A stretch of 61,726 bases of DNA, taken from NCBI GenBank assembly GCA_045538935.1, contig JAZQEI010000018.1, positions 1 through 61,726 on the forward strand. The letters run 5' to 3'. The DNA is from RGIG3013 sp045538935. Lineage in GTDB: Bacteria > Bacillota > Clostridia > Oscillospirales > Acutalibacteraceae. The notes below the pieces were generated by a model. That model was given only the letters and a program-made list of their open reading frames with translations. It searched no databases and had not been told where the DNA came from. A program made the position numbers and the translations under genes. This document shows, piece by piece, positions 19,080 to 28,020 of this stretch (positions are counted from its first letter, which is position 1; each line of letters begins with the position of its first letter).

Positions 19080-20076
19080 TGTTTTTTCTTTTCTTGGAAA
19101 TCCACAAAGTGTTCTTGCTACTGTAATGGTACTAGCATGTGCACTTGTGAACGGTTGGACCGACGCGCCGGTTGCCATTACGACAGTTGTAGCAACAAAA
19201 TCACTTTCTATAAAAAAAGCCGCCGTTATGGCAGGTATTTTTAATTTGCTGGGATCAATAATTTTTATATTTATAAATCAAAACGTTGCACTTACCGTAT
19301 TTAACATTGCAGATTTTTCTGAAAATTACTCTTGCTCGTTATCGTTAATAATATCGTCTTTGGCAGCAGTAAACATATGGGCTATAGTAGCTTGGTTTTT
19401 TGGTATTCCAACAAGCGAGAGCCACGGTATTTTGGCGGCTTTAAGCGGAGCCAGTTTTTATATTCACAAAAGCTTTAACGGCATAAATATGCAAGCCTGG
19501 GTTAAAGTTTTTATTGGTATGTTTCTTTCTATAGTTATTGGATTTATACTTGGCTTAATTTTTACAAAAACATTTTCAAAAAAACAAATGTCAGACTATA
19601 AAATAAAATCCCTACAAATTTTATCTTCTGCTTTTTTGGCCTTTATGCACGGAGCACAAGACTCACAAAAATTTGCAGGACTTTTTATGTTGGTTCTGTT
19701 TAATAAGCAATTTTCAAATGCAATAACTCTACCATTTTGGTCTGCTGTTTTAATTGGTTTAATAATTAGCATCGGCACTAGCATTGGTGGTGGCAGAATT
19801 ATAAACAAAACCGGTACAAAAATGGTAGAACTAAACACTATAAGTGGGCTTAGCGCTAATTTTTCGTCTTCGTTCGCTATGCTGTTTTCTTCGATTTTAG
19901 GCTTAGCAGTAAGTACAACACATTCGTCTGCAGCCTCGTTGTTGGGCTCTACAATAGGCGCAAAAAAAAGAGTATCTAAAAAAGATACTCTTGATTTGAT
20001 TATTGCTTGGGCACTAACCTTCCCGGCTTGCTTTCTTATAAGTTATTTAATTTGCGCAATCAGCCTTACTACTTAA
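19075..20076 (+). CDS. Inorganic phosphate transporter, PiT family
   Basis: A 333-residue membrane carrier with about 10 spans and two inverted PHO-4 signatures: CALVNGWTDAPVAITTVVATK near the N terminus and LAFMHGAQDSQKFAGL in the second half. PiT proteins import phosphate with H+ or Na+. The ATG at 19075 is chosen behind GGGTGA; GTG 19066 lies inside that site. The 3' end overlaps the convergent DUF4358 gene by 8 bases. No PhoU-like partner is adjacent. Confidence 0.9.
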   Translation: MAVFSFLGNPQSVLATVMVLACALVNGWTDAPVAITTVVATKSLSIKKAAVMAGIFNLLGSIIFIFINQNVALTVFNIADFSENYSCSLSLIISSLAAVNIWAIVAWFFGIPTSESHGILAALSGASFYIHKSFNGINMQAWVKVFIGMFLSIVIGFILGLIFTKTFSKKQMSDYKIKSLQILSSAFLAFMHGAQDSQKFAGLFMLVLFNKQFSNAITLPFWSAVLIGLIISIGTSIGGGRIINKTGTKMVELNTISGLSANFSSSFAMLFSSILGLAVSTTHSSAASLLGSTIGAKKRVSKKDTLDLIIAWALTFPACFLISYLICAISLTT

Positions 20077-20554
20077 GTGCTTTTGCACCTATATCATCAA
20101 GCTCGGCTTGCATTAAAGAGACATTATCGCTAACTATTAGAATAATGCAGTCATCAAGCTCCATAACCACACGAGCAGATAATTTTTTAAACTCATTAGA
20201 ATTGCTAAGTTCAAAGGTCTTAATAAGACTAGTTACATATGTGTTTATTGCATCTAGCACAATAGATTTATCACTTTTGTCTTTTATCTCAAATACGGCT
20301 AGAGTATTAGTTGAATTTTCGTTGTCGGCAATAAATATCGAATAATCTTTTAAAGATGTTACCGAAATATTAAAAAATGATGGTATTTGCTCGGGCACAA
20401 GCTCAATATACGTAACTTCACTATCAATATCGCAAAGTTTCTTAGTAATATATTTGGGAGAATATTCTGTATTATTACCGCCACATGCGCAAAGAGAAAC
20501 AAGCATACATATTGCTAATAAAACAGATAACAAAGCTGCATAAATTCTGCGCAT
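20069..20554 (-). CDS. DUF4358 family lipoprotein
   Basis: A 161-residue exported lipoprotein with signal peptide RRIYAALLSVLLAICMLVS and lipobox LCAC. The body (EVTYIELVPEQIPSFFNIS, then ARVVMELDDCIILIVSDN) matches DUF4358, a Clostridia family of unknown role. The ATG at 20554 follows GGGGGTG. It runs convergent to pit and overlaps it. Confidence 0.8.
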   Translation of the reverse strand: MRRIYAALLSVLLAICMLVSLCACGGNNTEYSPKYITKKLCDIDSEVTYIELVPEQIPSFFNISVTSLKDYSIFIADNENSTNTLAVFEIKDKSDKSIVLDAINTYVTSLIKTFELSNSNEFKKLSARVVMELDDCIILIVSDNVSLMQAELDDIGAKALK

Positions 20555-20603
20555 TTTGACACCCCCAAAGATTTTTAAAATGACTAAAATTATACACATC
20601 TAC

Positions 20604-20631
20604 ATTATACACGAATTTTCACTAAAGGCAA
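20604..20631 (-). promoter_or_regulatory. Promoter of the DUF4358 gene
   Basis: On the minus strand TTGCCT (20626-20631) and TATAAT (20604-20609) are 16 bases apart. A second TATAAT lies 15 bases downstream. Confidence 0.5.
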
Positions 20632-20639
20632 ATAACAAT

Positions 20640-20937
20640 TTTGTAATTTTAAACACAAAAACAAATATTTTTAGATAACATTTTTTACCATATTTTTAGT
20701 TTTTACTTTACATAAATCTTTATGCATAGTTATTATTCACTATAAAATTTTTCAACTTATTAACATAGTTTTCAACATGTTTTTGGGGTTAATGGCTTGT
20801 CTTATGGGTCTTAATGTGCCAAAAATGTTAATATCTCGGTTAATAACTATAATAAGACATAGGTTATCTTAGTTTACATAATAATTTTTTGTTGAAAAAT
20901 ATGCTGAATAATTTTTTAAAATAACTAACATTAATAA
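20640..20937. other. AT-rich intergenic region before galT
   Basis: No gene is seen in this stretch. It holds an 8-bp inverted repeat TGTCTTAT (20798-20805) / ATAAGACA (20852-20859) around a 46-base spacer, a possible regulator site for galT. Nothing else is recognisable. Confidence 0.35.
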
Positions 20938-20966
20938 TTGACAAAGTCTTGTGCAAAATATATAAT
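20938..20966 (+). promoter_or_regulatory. Promoter of galT
   Basis: Perfect sigma-A hexamers: TTGACA (20938-20943), 17-base spacer, TATAAT (20961-20966). It leaves a leader of about 70 bases before the ATG. Confidence 0.85.
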
Positions 20967-21043
20967 TATTTTGTATTGTTTTTTATGTTAAATAGCCATT
21001 AAAACCACAGTTTTTACGGCACTAGCGCAAGGAGTTTTTTGGG

Positions 21044-22534
21044 ATGATAAACAAAAGTATAAAAAAGTTAATTTGCTATGCAAAAAAATGCTCACTTATC
21101 CACGAATATGATGAAATTTATGCCATAAATCGTATTCTCGAAGCATTACAGTTAGATTCTTATGAAGATTGCGGAGAAGAATTTGATGATGTTTGCTTAG
21201 AAACTGTTTTAGGTGAAATTTTAGACTATGCGGTAGAAAAAGGAATAATAGAAGACAGCATAGTATATAAAGATTTATTTGATACAAAAATTATGGGCCT
21301 GCTTACCCCACGCCCCAGCCAAGTAATAGAAAAGTTTAACCAGTTAAAAGAAGTATCCCCAAAAGATGCTACAGATTATTTTTACAAGTTATCTTGTGAC
21401 AGTGACTACATACGTCGTTACCGTATAAAAAAGGATATGAAGTGGGTATCTAAAACCGATTACGGTGATATGGATATTACAATAAATTTATCTAAGCCCG
21501 AAAAAGACCCCAAGGCTATTGCCGCCGCAAAGAACGCGGCTCAAAGTGGTTACCCCAAGTGTCTTTTATGCCGTGAGAACGAAGGCTACGCAGGCCGAGT
21601 TAATTCACCTGCAAGACAAAATCATCGCACAATACCCCTTATAATTAACGACACACCTTGGCGCCTTCAGTACTCGCCATATGTATATTACAACGAGCAC
21701 TGTATTGTTTTTAACGAACAGCATACGCCAATGCAAATCAACAAGGCTACATTCAAAAAGTTGCTTGATTTTGTCGCACAGTTTCCACATTACTTTGTTG
21801 GATCTAATGCCGATTTACCCATTGTTGGTGGTTCAATTTTAAGCCACGACCATTTTCAAGGTGGTAATTATACCTTTGCCATGGCTAAGGCACCAATTGA
21901 GAAAAAAATAGAATTTAACGGCTTTAGCGATGTTACATGCGGTATTGTTAAGTGGCCAATGTCGGTTATAAGACTACAATGTGAGGACAAAGAGAGACTA
22001 ATTGAGCTTGCTGACAAAATACTGCTTGCCTGGAGAGGCTACTCTGACCCAGATGCTTTTATTTTTGCAAATACCAACAACGAGCCTCATAACACAATAA
22101 CTCCTATAGCTCGCAAAAGAGATAATAAATTTGAACTTGATTTAGTGCTAAGAAATAACATAACTACCGATGAGCATCCGCTAGGTGTTTACCATCCGCA
22201 CGCAGAACTTCACCACATTAAAAAAGAAAACATAGGTCTAATTGAAGTTATGGGTCTTGCCGTTTTACCCGCAAGACTAAAGCAAGAGCTTATAAGCCTT
22301 GCCGATGCCATTGTAAACAATGAAGATTTATATGCAAACGAAATACTTAATAAGCACGCAAAGTGGGCAGATAGCATTAAAGCAAAGTATTCTGATATAA
22401 ATAAAGACAATGTTATGGGCATTTTACAAGATGAAATCGGTCTTGTTTTCTCTAAGGTTTTAGAGCACGCAGGAGTTTATAAGCGTAACTCCGATGGACT
22501 TAAAGCATTTATGAAATTTGTTGAATCGGTGTAA
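21044..22534 (+). CDS. galT: UDP-glucose--hexose-1-phosphate uridylyltransferase (type 2)
   Basis: A 496-residue Leloir-pathway enzyme that exchanges UMP between UDP-glucose and galactose-1-phosphate. Length and sequence fit the Firmicute type 2 GalT: PRPSQVIEKFNQL near residue 90, CLLCRENEGYAGR (zinc cysteines), HFQGGNYTFAM after GSILSHD, and a late GVYHPHAELHHIKKENIGLIEVMG. No galK or galE lies alongside, so the other steps are encoded elsewhere. It has its own strong promoter and terminator. Confidence 0.96.
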   Translation: MINKSIKKLICYAKKCSLIHEYDEIYAINRILEALQLDSYEDCGEEFDDVCLETVLGEILDYAVEKGIIEDSIVYKDLFDTKIMGLLTPRPSQVIEKFNQLKEVSPKDATDYFYKLSCDSDYIRRYRIKKDMKWVSKTDYGDMDITINLSKPEKDPKAIAAAKNAAQSGYPKCLLCRENEGYAGRVNSPARQNHRTIPLIINDTPWRLQYSPYVYYNEHCIVFNEQHTPMQINKATFKKLLDFVAQFPHYFVGSNADLPIVGGSILSHDHFQGGNYTFAMAKAPIEKKIEFNGFSDVTCGIVKWPMSVIRLQCEDKERLIELADKILLAWRGYSDPDAFIFANTNNEPHNTITPIARKRDNKFELDLVLRNNITTDEHPLGVYHPHAELHHIKKENIGLIEVMGLAVLPARLKQELISLADAIVNNEDLYANEILNKHAKWADSIKAKYSDINKDNVMGILQDEIGLVFSKVLEHAGVYKRNSDGLKAFMKFVESV

Positions 22535-22549
22535 GATAAAGCAAAAACT

Positions 22550-22590
22550 AAACCGTCCTAAAAATAATTTTTTAGGACGGTTTTTTATTT
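22550..22590. terminator. Terminator between galT and the HtrA-like gene
   Basis: AACCGTCCTAAAAA and TTTTTAGGACGGTT form a long stem ended by TTTTTT on the plus strand. It abuts the convergent protease gene and may serve both. Confidence 0.9.
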
Positions 22591-23885
22591 TACGAATTAT
22601 CTGAACCTACTGTAATATCGGTAGTATAGTATTTACCTGCTCTGTAAATTGTAATTTTTACTGTTTGACCCGGTTTGCAGTCATCAAGTGTGCTTATAAA
22701 TACTGTGTAATTTGTTATACTCTTGCCTGCGAATTCGGTAATAATATCGCCACGTTTAATATTGGCTTTTGCAGCGGGACTGTCTTCTGCAACATTTTGT
22801 ACAACAGCACCTGCTGGATATCCTAACATTTTAAGGGTACTTGCATCGTAACGCTCACTTAAAGCAACACCAATATAAGCAGAAGGTTCATACTGCTTAT
22901 CTATCATCTTTTGGCAAAGCTCTATAACCTTATTTATAGGGATTGCAAAACCCATACCCTCATAGCTTTCTGAAACAATTTTTACACTGTTTACTCCAAC
23001 AAGTTTGCCGTTAATATCCACCAATGCACCGCCAGAGTTTCCGGGGTTAATAGCTGCATCGGTTTGAATATATGACACTTCTGCTTCATACCTTGAGTTA
23101 TCGGCGACACTGCGGTTAAGACCGCTTACAACGCCATAAGTAACCGAGCTCATATACTCAAGACCGCCCGGATTACCAATTGCTGCAACAAACTGACCTA
23201 CCTTTAGCGAATCAGAATTACCAAGCTCTACGGCCGGTAGATTATTAGCATTAATTTTTATAACTGCTAAATCGTATGTTATATTGTAACCAACAACGCT
23301 TGCCTGGTGCGACTTTGTTAAATCGGTAGATAAAAATACTTCTATTTTAGAAGATAATGACGACTCAACAGCCTCTGCTATAACGTGATAATTGGTAATT
23401 ATATAACCGTCTTTGGTATAAATAATTCCCGAGCCCTCGCCGGTTGATTCGCTTTCACCGAAGAAAAAGTTTGTAACAGCAGCAGTTGTGCGAATACCTA
23501 CAACGCTAGGTGTCACCTTTTCGGCAATAGCTTCTACAACGGTATAATCGGTTTTATCTACATTTATATTAGTTGTTGTGTTATTAATTGGAGTATTTTG
23601 GTCTTGTTCTGTTTTTTGCGACAATGCTCTAATACCAAAGTAAGTAAATACTCCCGACATACTTGCACCTATAACAGCTGCTATAATTGCCGAAACTACA
23701 ACTACCTTAAAACTAAATGAGCGCTTTTCTTTTTTGGGCGGTTTGGGTGGCATATTAGTAATAACTGTTTTGGGTAAATACACGTTATTTTCGGTTGTAC
23801 TCTGTGGGTTAAGATTTTGTGATTCAAGATTTTCGGTATTATCAAAACCAAAAAGCTCCCCGTTTTGATTATTATTTTGTTCCAT
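22590..23885 (-). CDS. HtrA/DegP-like trypsin-type serine protease with PDZ domain
   Basis: A 431-residue membrane-anchored protease facing the cell surface. A charged Pro/Lys-rich cytoplasmic stretch leads to one span (about 60-83). The protease domain (about 115-300) shows the triad His167 (TNYHVIAEA), Asp205 (YDLAVIKI) and Ser284 (PGNSGGALVD). A C-terminal PDZ domain (about 335-425) has AVVQNVAEDSPAAKANIKRGD. Such proteins degrade misfolded exported proteins. The ATG at 23885 follows GGAGAGGA; the longer frame is not needed. Confidence 0.94.
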   Translation of the reverse strand: MEQNNNQNGELFGFDNTENLESQNLNPQSTTENNVYLPKTVITNMPPKPPKKEKRSFSFKVVVVSAIIAAVIGASMSGVFTYFGIRALSQKTEQDQNTPINNTTTNINVDKTDYTVVEAIAEKVTPSVVGIRTTAAVTNFFFGESESTGEGSGIIYTKDGYIITNYHVIAEAVESSLSSKIEVFLSTDLTKSHQASVVGYNITYDLAVIKINANNLPAVELGNSDSLKVGQFVAAIGNPGGLEYMSSVTYGVVSGLNRSVADNSRYEAEVSYIQTDAAINPGNSGGALVDINGKLVGVNSVKIVSESYEGMGFAIPINKVIELCQKMIDKQYEPSAYIGVALSERYDASTLKMLGYPAGAVVQNVAEDSPAAKANIKRGDIITEFAGKSITNYTVFISTLDDCKPGQTVKITIYRAGKYYTTDITVGSDNS

Positions 23886-23934
23886 AAAATCCTCTCCAAT
23901 CGGACAAAGACTAGTGTTTACTAAGTATAAATAT

Positions 23935-23963
23935 ATTATATACTTGTTATGAAAATTAGTCAA
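23935..23963 (-). promoter_or_regulatory. Promoter of the HtrA-like gene
   Basis: On the minus strand TTGACT (23958-23963), 17-base spacer, TATAAT (23935-23940), about 45 bases before the start codon. Confidence 0.75.
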
Positions 23964-23984
23964 ATATGTGAATTAATTTTTAAC

Positions 23985-24014
23985 AAAACCCGCAGAAAGC
24001 TCTGCGGGTTTTTG
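23985..24014 (-). terminator. Terminator after the germination gene
   Basis: AACCCGCAGA and TCTGCGGGTT pair around AAGC and are flanked by A and T runs, so they can end transcripts arriving on the minus strand. Confidence 0.85.
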
Positions 24015-25421
24015 TTATTCGTATTTTTGCCTTACAAACAATGCCTTAAATGCTTTAAAATCAAACGGAATTATAGGGTATAAATATCCTCTGCCCGATA
24101 CTGTTTTTGTAAATAATAAAGAAATTAAAATAACAACAGTACCTATTGCTAAACCGTAAAGCCCTAAGAACTGTACCAAAACCAAAAGCATAATGCGGTT
24201 AAACTGTACGGCATAGCCCATTTCTATGCTGGTTTGGCTAAAGTTTGCAATAGTTACAAACGACATATAAAGTATTGCCTCGGCCGATAACCACTGACTA
24301 GTTATAGCAAACTCTGACAGTAACAAACCGCCTATTATACCAAGCGAGCTAGATAAACTGTCGGGCGTGTTAAGTGATGCCATTCTAAGCCCATTTATTG
24401 CAAATTCTAAAAGTAAAAACTGTGCTATCATAGGAAGCAAAACAGGTTCCCTAACATTTATAAACGCGAGTGATTCGGGTATATACTGAGGATTATTTAT
24501 AAGGTAAAGCATAATTGGTGTTAAAAACACCGTAAGCAACGATATTAATATTCTTAATATTCTAATAAACGAACCTGTAAGCGGTGGAAAATAATAGTCA
24601 TCTACCTCACGCATAAAGTCGGCTATAGATACGGGGAATATCATAACACCGGGCGAATTATCTATAACAAGCACAATTTTTCCGTCTAAAATGCTTGCGC
24701 TTGCATAGTCTGGACGCTCGGTAAATTTAATTCTCGGATACGGATTAAAAAAATTACCCCTTACAAAAATTTCGGTCACAGCTTGTTGGGTCATAGAAAT
24801 GCCGTAAACCTTGGCATCTTTTATTTTTTCTTTAATTTTTTGGACTATTTTTTGATCTGCTCTGCCATCTATATACGCAATAGCCATATCGAGCTTGGTG
24901 CCGTCACTCATTTGAAGATATTCCATTCTAAGCTTGGGATCGCGTATGCGTCGACGAATCATGGCGGTATTCATAACAAGTGTTTCTACAAAACCGTCAC
25001 GAGATCCACGTAAAGATTTATCTTTATCAGGTTCTGATATACTGCGCATTGGGTATGTTCTGGTATCTATAAACAATGCGCCCTTTACACCATCTACTAA
25101 AAGTACCGCCGGACCCGAAAGAACTGTAGTTTCAGTAGTAGCGGCATCGTACGACCAGTCGGCCTCTACATATGGCATTTTGGTTGTTGCAAAGGTTTGC
25201 ATATCGGGTATAGCAGCAAGTTCTTCGGGAGTTATCTTGAAAAAATATTCTAATATCTTTTCAAACACCTCGTCCTTTATAAAACCATCAACAAAATAAA
25301 GCACCGCCTGTCTTCCGCCTATAACAAGATCACGCTTTACAAGGTCAAAGCTCAAATCCGGTCGCAAGCTAAAATCAAGCAATGCTATATTATCTTTAAT
25401 TGAACAGGTTAGATTTTCCAT
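24015..25421 (-). CDS. Spore germination protein, GerA/SpoVAF family
   Basis: A 468-residue protein with a soluble N-terminal half (about 1-270, two alpha/beta subdomains including GGRQAVLYFVDGF and LFIDTRTYPMRSISEPD) and a C-terminal half with about five spans. The link PGVMIFPVSIADFMREVDDYYFPP is the GerA-family junction. Such proteins sit in the spore inner membrane and act in nutrient sensing or ion and DPA release. Length and lack of a gerB/gerC partner favour SpoVAF over a GerA receptor, but no spoVA genes are nearby. The ATG at 25421 is chosen because the upstream ATG abuts AAGGA. Confidence 0.88.
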   Translation of the reverse strand: MENLTCSIKDNIALLDFSLRPDLSFDLVKRDLVIGGRQAVLYFVDGFIKDEVFEKILEYFFKITPEELAAIPDMQTFATTKMPYVEADWSYDAATTETTVLSGPAVLLVDGVKGALFIDTRTYPMRSISEPDKDKSLRGSRDGFVETLVMNTAMIRRRIRDPKLRMEYLQMSDGTKLDMAIAYIDGRADQKIVQKIKEKIKDAKVYGISMTQQAVTEIFVRGNFFNPYPRIKFTERPDYASASILDGKIVLVIDNSPGVMIFPVSIADFMREVDDYYFPPLTGSFIRILRILISLLTVFLTPIMLYLINNPQYIPESLAFINVREPVLLPMIAQFLLLEFAINGLRMASLNTPDSLSSSLGIIGGLLLSEFAITSQWLSAEAILYMSFVTIANFSQTSIEMGYAVQFNRIMLLVLVQFLGLYGLAIGTVVILISLLFTKTVSGRGYLYPIIPFDFKAFKALFVRQKYE

Positions 25422-25484
25422 AAAAACCATTCCTTAAATTTGCTTTATTTCTAACCCATATTGTTCCCTTTTTATTTTAATTTA

Positions 25485-26714
25485 TTATTCTTGCATTTTA
25501 TTACCAAACACAATTGACGGCCGATCTTTATCATTCTGGTCTATTATACTGGCACGCTTTATAATTCCGTTTCCAAATTTATCACGAATATTAAGTATGT
25601 TATCTTCTAGTACTTCTTGCCGTATTTGATTAGAGCTATCGCCAAAAATATCGCTCTGGTACACATAATGTTTTTTTAAATTTATAGCTCTTACCCCTAT
25701 AGACCTAAGTGGTAATGCAAAATCATAATGTTTGTTTAATAGGTCGGTAGCATATTTGGCAATAGTAAGCGGTGATGATGTTGGATTATCTATAATACCC
25801 TGAAATTCAGATTGCACTAAAGTATTTGTGCGTATATTAACTTGAATTGCCGCCGCTTGTAAGTTTTGCTTTCTTAAGTTTTTTGCAACGTCTTCACTTA
25901 AAAAAAGCAACACCTTATGTGCTTGTTCTAGATTTAACATATCTGACGGAGTGGTAGTAGACCTACCAATACTTTTAGGTGGCTCACAAATTGCGGAGTC
26001 TAAAACAGCACCATCTTCTATTCCGTTTGCCATATTAAATAGTTTTGTGCCGTTTTTACCGAATGCTTTTTGCAAATACGTTTCACCGCAAGTAGCCATA
26101 TCACCTATTGTAAATATACCCATACTATTTAATTTTTGCTTTGTTCTACCGCCTACGCCAATAAGTTCACCCACGGCAAGCGGCCAAACCTTTTGTTTAA
26201 AATTTTGTTGTGATATAACGGTTACTGCATCGGGCTTTTTAAGGTCTGAGCCTAACTTAGCAAAGGCTTTGGTAAAACTAACACCCACCGATACCGTAAG
26301 TCCTACTTCATTTTTAACCCTTTCGCGTATACTGTTAGCAATTTTTACAGAATCACCAAAAATGCGTGTGCTTTCTTTAACATCTAACCAACACTCATCT
26401 ATACCAAACGGTTCAACCTTACTTGTGTAATGAGCATAAATGTTCCTAACAACCTCAGATAACTCGTTCTGACGTTTAAAATTGGGTGGCACAATTATTA
26501 TATTGGGGCACTTTTTCTTTGCGCTAATAATAGTTTCACCAGTTTTTATTCCGTACTCTTTAGCCAAATAATTTTTAGCTAAAATTATGCCGTGGCGTTC
26601 TTTTTGAGAGCCCCCCACTGCAACCGGATAGTTTTTAATTGTTGGATTGTCTAAACATGCAACCGAAGCATAAAAGTTGTTAAGGTCGCAATGTAATATA
26701 GTACAATCTGACAT
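25485..26714 (-). CDS. dinB: DNA polymerase IV (Y family)
   Basis: A 409-residue translesion polymerase. The palm has DLNNFYASVACLDNP and the catalytic acidic pair in FGIDECWLDV. A thumb with helix-hairpin-helix (GVGGRTKQKLNSMGIFTIGDM) and a little-finger domain follow. The ATG at 26714 follows TGGAGTGG. A LexA box lies just upstream, so induction by DNA damage is expected. Confidence 0.95.
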   Translation of the reverse strand: MSDCTILHCDLNNFYASVACLDNPTIKNYPVAVGGSQKERHGIILAKNYLAKEYGIKTGETIISAKKKCPNIIIVPPNFKRQNELSEVVRNIYAHYTSKVEPFGIDECWLDVKESTRIFGDSVKIANSIRERVKNEVGLTVSVGVSFTKAFAKLGSDLKKPDAVTVISQQNFKQKVWPLAVGELIGVGGRTKQKLNSMGIFTIGDMATCGETYLQKAFGKNGTKLFNMANGIEDGAVLDSAICEPPKSIGRSTTTPSDMLNLEQAHKVLLFLSEDVAKNLRKQNLQAAAIQVNIRTNTLVQSEFQGIIDNPTSSPLTIAKYATDLLNKHYDFALPLRSIGVRAINLKKHYVYQSDIFGDSSNQIRQEVLEDNILNIRDKFGNGIIKRASIIDQNDKDRPSIVFGNKMQE

Positions 26715-26738
26715 AAACGCCACTCCAAAATATTTTTA

Positions 26739-26750
26739 GAACATTTGTTC
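26739..26750. promoter_or_regulatory. LexA (SOS) box of dinB
   Basis: GAAC-ATTT-GTTC within AGAACATTTGTTCT is a perfect GAAC-N4-GTTC palindrome, the Gram-positive LexA/DinR core. It lies between the dinB -10 element and the start codon, where a repressor would block initiation. Confidence 0.85.
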
Positions 26751-26756
26751 TTGTTT

Positions 26757-26785
26757 ATTATATAATAAATTCCCGCCTTTGTAAA
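26757..26785 (-). promoter_or_regulatory. Promoter of dinB, overlapping an upstream terminator
   Basis: On the minus strand TTTACA (26780-26785), 17-base spacer, TATAAT (26757-26762). The spacer lies within the terminator hairpin of the preceding gene. Confidence 0.75.
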
Positions 26786-26796
26786 GCGGGAATTTT
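26767..26796 (-). terminator. Terminator after the Gfo/Idh/MocA gene
   Basis: AATTCCCGC and GCGGGAATT form a 9-bp stem on either side of CTTTGTAAA. T-rich sequence follows on the minus strand. Confidence 0.7.
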
Positions 26797-26802
26797 TGAG
26801 AA

Positions 26803-28020
26803 TTATAACTTTTCGCTACGTAGTACCCATCGGCCATTGGTAAAATCGGGAATTTCTACCGGCATACCGCCTTGAGCTATAGAAGTTTCTGAAAGACAAG
26901 AAATGCACATCCATGATGCTGCATCGTAAACATCTATAGGCATGGGTTTATTATTTTTTACGCAATCAAAGAAATCTTTGAGCATAAGATAATCCATACC
27001 CTCGTGGCCACCTACCGGATTTGCCTTAAAATCAAGCCAGGTTTGAGAATTAAACTCATCACAAAGTTCACGCGCATTACCGCGGTTATTACCCTGTTTT
27101 ATCCAGTTACACTCACTATCTTCTGGAAAACGGTCTTCTAAGAATATAGTATCACTTTCTTCGTTGTAATAACCCTTTGTTCCATGAACAGTAAGCTTAC
27201 GGCTATAGTAACGCGGAAGTGTAGTATCAAGCTCTAAAAGAATGGTCTCGCCACCTGCACACTTAATTGTAGTATAAACAATATCACCTTGTGCAAAATC
27301 GCGACCAGCCAGTGCATCATCGGCAGGACGATGTTCTTTAACATACTCTCTTAAACCGTGCGCGCCAGATGCCATAGAAGTAAGAGTTACCATGCGGTTG
27401 CCACGATTTATGTTAAGCATTTGAGCAATAGGGCCGAGTTCGTGTGTGGGATAATTTTCGCAGTTTCGAGAAAGATAATTTCTTAAGCGATAATGGCGAT
27501 TTTCTACACCTGTGGTGATTTCTTCACGAAGATCGTGGCAGTATCCGCCCGAGCAAGCAACGACTTTACCTAATATACCCTTTTGTATCATATTCATAAG
27601 CATAGTTTCACGCTCGCCGTAGCAACAGTTTTCTAAGAACATAAACGGAGTTTTGGTTTGCTCGTATGCTCTTACCAGTGCCCAGCAATCATCAATACTA
27701 TAAGCGCCGCCAACCTCTAGAGCAGTTATTTTACCCGCCTTCATAGCCTCTATTGCAAGCGGAATATGTATTTCCCACGATGCACTTATAAGTACAACTT
27801 CAACGTTGTTGCAATTTAAAACATCATAATAATCAGTAGTTTTTAATGGTGTATCACCCGTTTCGTTAAAAACCTCTTCATAAGATTTGTCTACTCTGTC
27901 TGCATATGAGTCGCAAAGTACTGTTATTTCAACATCATTACCAAAATACTTTGCTATATCACGCGTGAGGTTGCCACCTCGCTGACCGAGTCCTATAACG
28001 CCAAGTTTAATTCTACTCAT
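26803..28020 (-). CDS. Gfo/Idh/MocA family protein (GH109-like)
   Basis: A 405-residue NAD(P)-binding protein. The Rossmann fold opens with KLGVIGLGQRGGNL and the second domain carries ENRHYRLRNYLSRNCENYPTH-like sequence and GHEGMDYLMLKDFFDCV. The GQRGGNL start, the NYPTHELGP stretch and the GHEGMDY motif recall GH109 alpha-N-acetylgalactosaminidases of this superfamily, which use bound NAD. It overlaps the kinase gene by 4 bases. A role in hexosamine or mucin sugar use is inferred; a plain sugar dehydrogenase is also possible. Confidence 0.85.
   Translation of the reverse strand: MSRIKLGVIGLGQRGGNLTRDIAKYFGNDVEITVLCDSYADRVDKSYEEVFNETGDTPLKTTDYYDVLNCNNVEVVLISASWEIHIPLAIEAMKAGKITALEVGGAYSIDDCWALVRAYEQTKTPFMFLENCCYGERETMLMNMIQKGILGKVVACSGGYCHDLREEITTGVENRHYRLRNYLSRNCENYPTHELGPIAQMLNINRGNRMVTLTSMASGAHGLREYVKEHRPADDALAGRDFAQGDIVYTTIKCAGGETILLELDTTLPRYYSRKLTVHGTKGYYNEESDTIFLEDRFPEDSECNWIKQGNNRGNARELCDEFNSQTWLDFKANPVGGHEGMDYLMLKDFFDCVKNNKPMPIDVYDAASWMCISCLSETSIAQGGMPVEIPDFTNGRWVLRSEKL

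Noticed and set aside
20600..21043. Riboswitch or small RNA before galT
   Set aside because: Only a promoter and a weak inverted repeat are visible; no known leader consensus.
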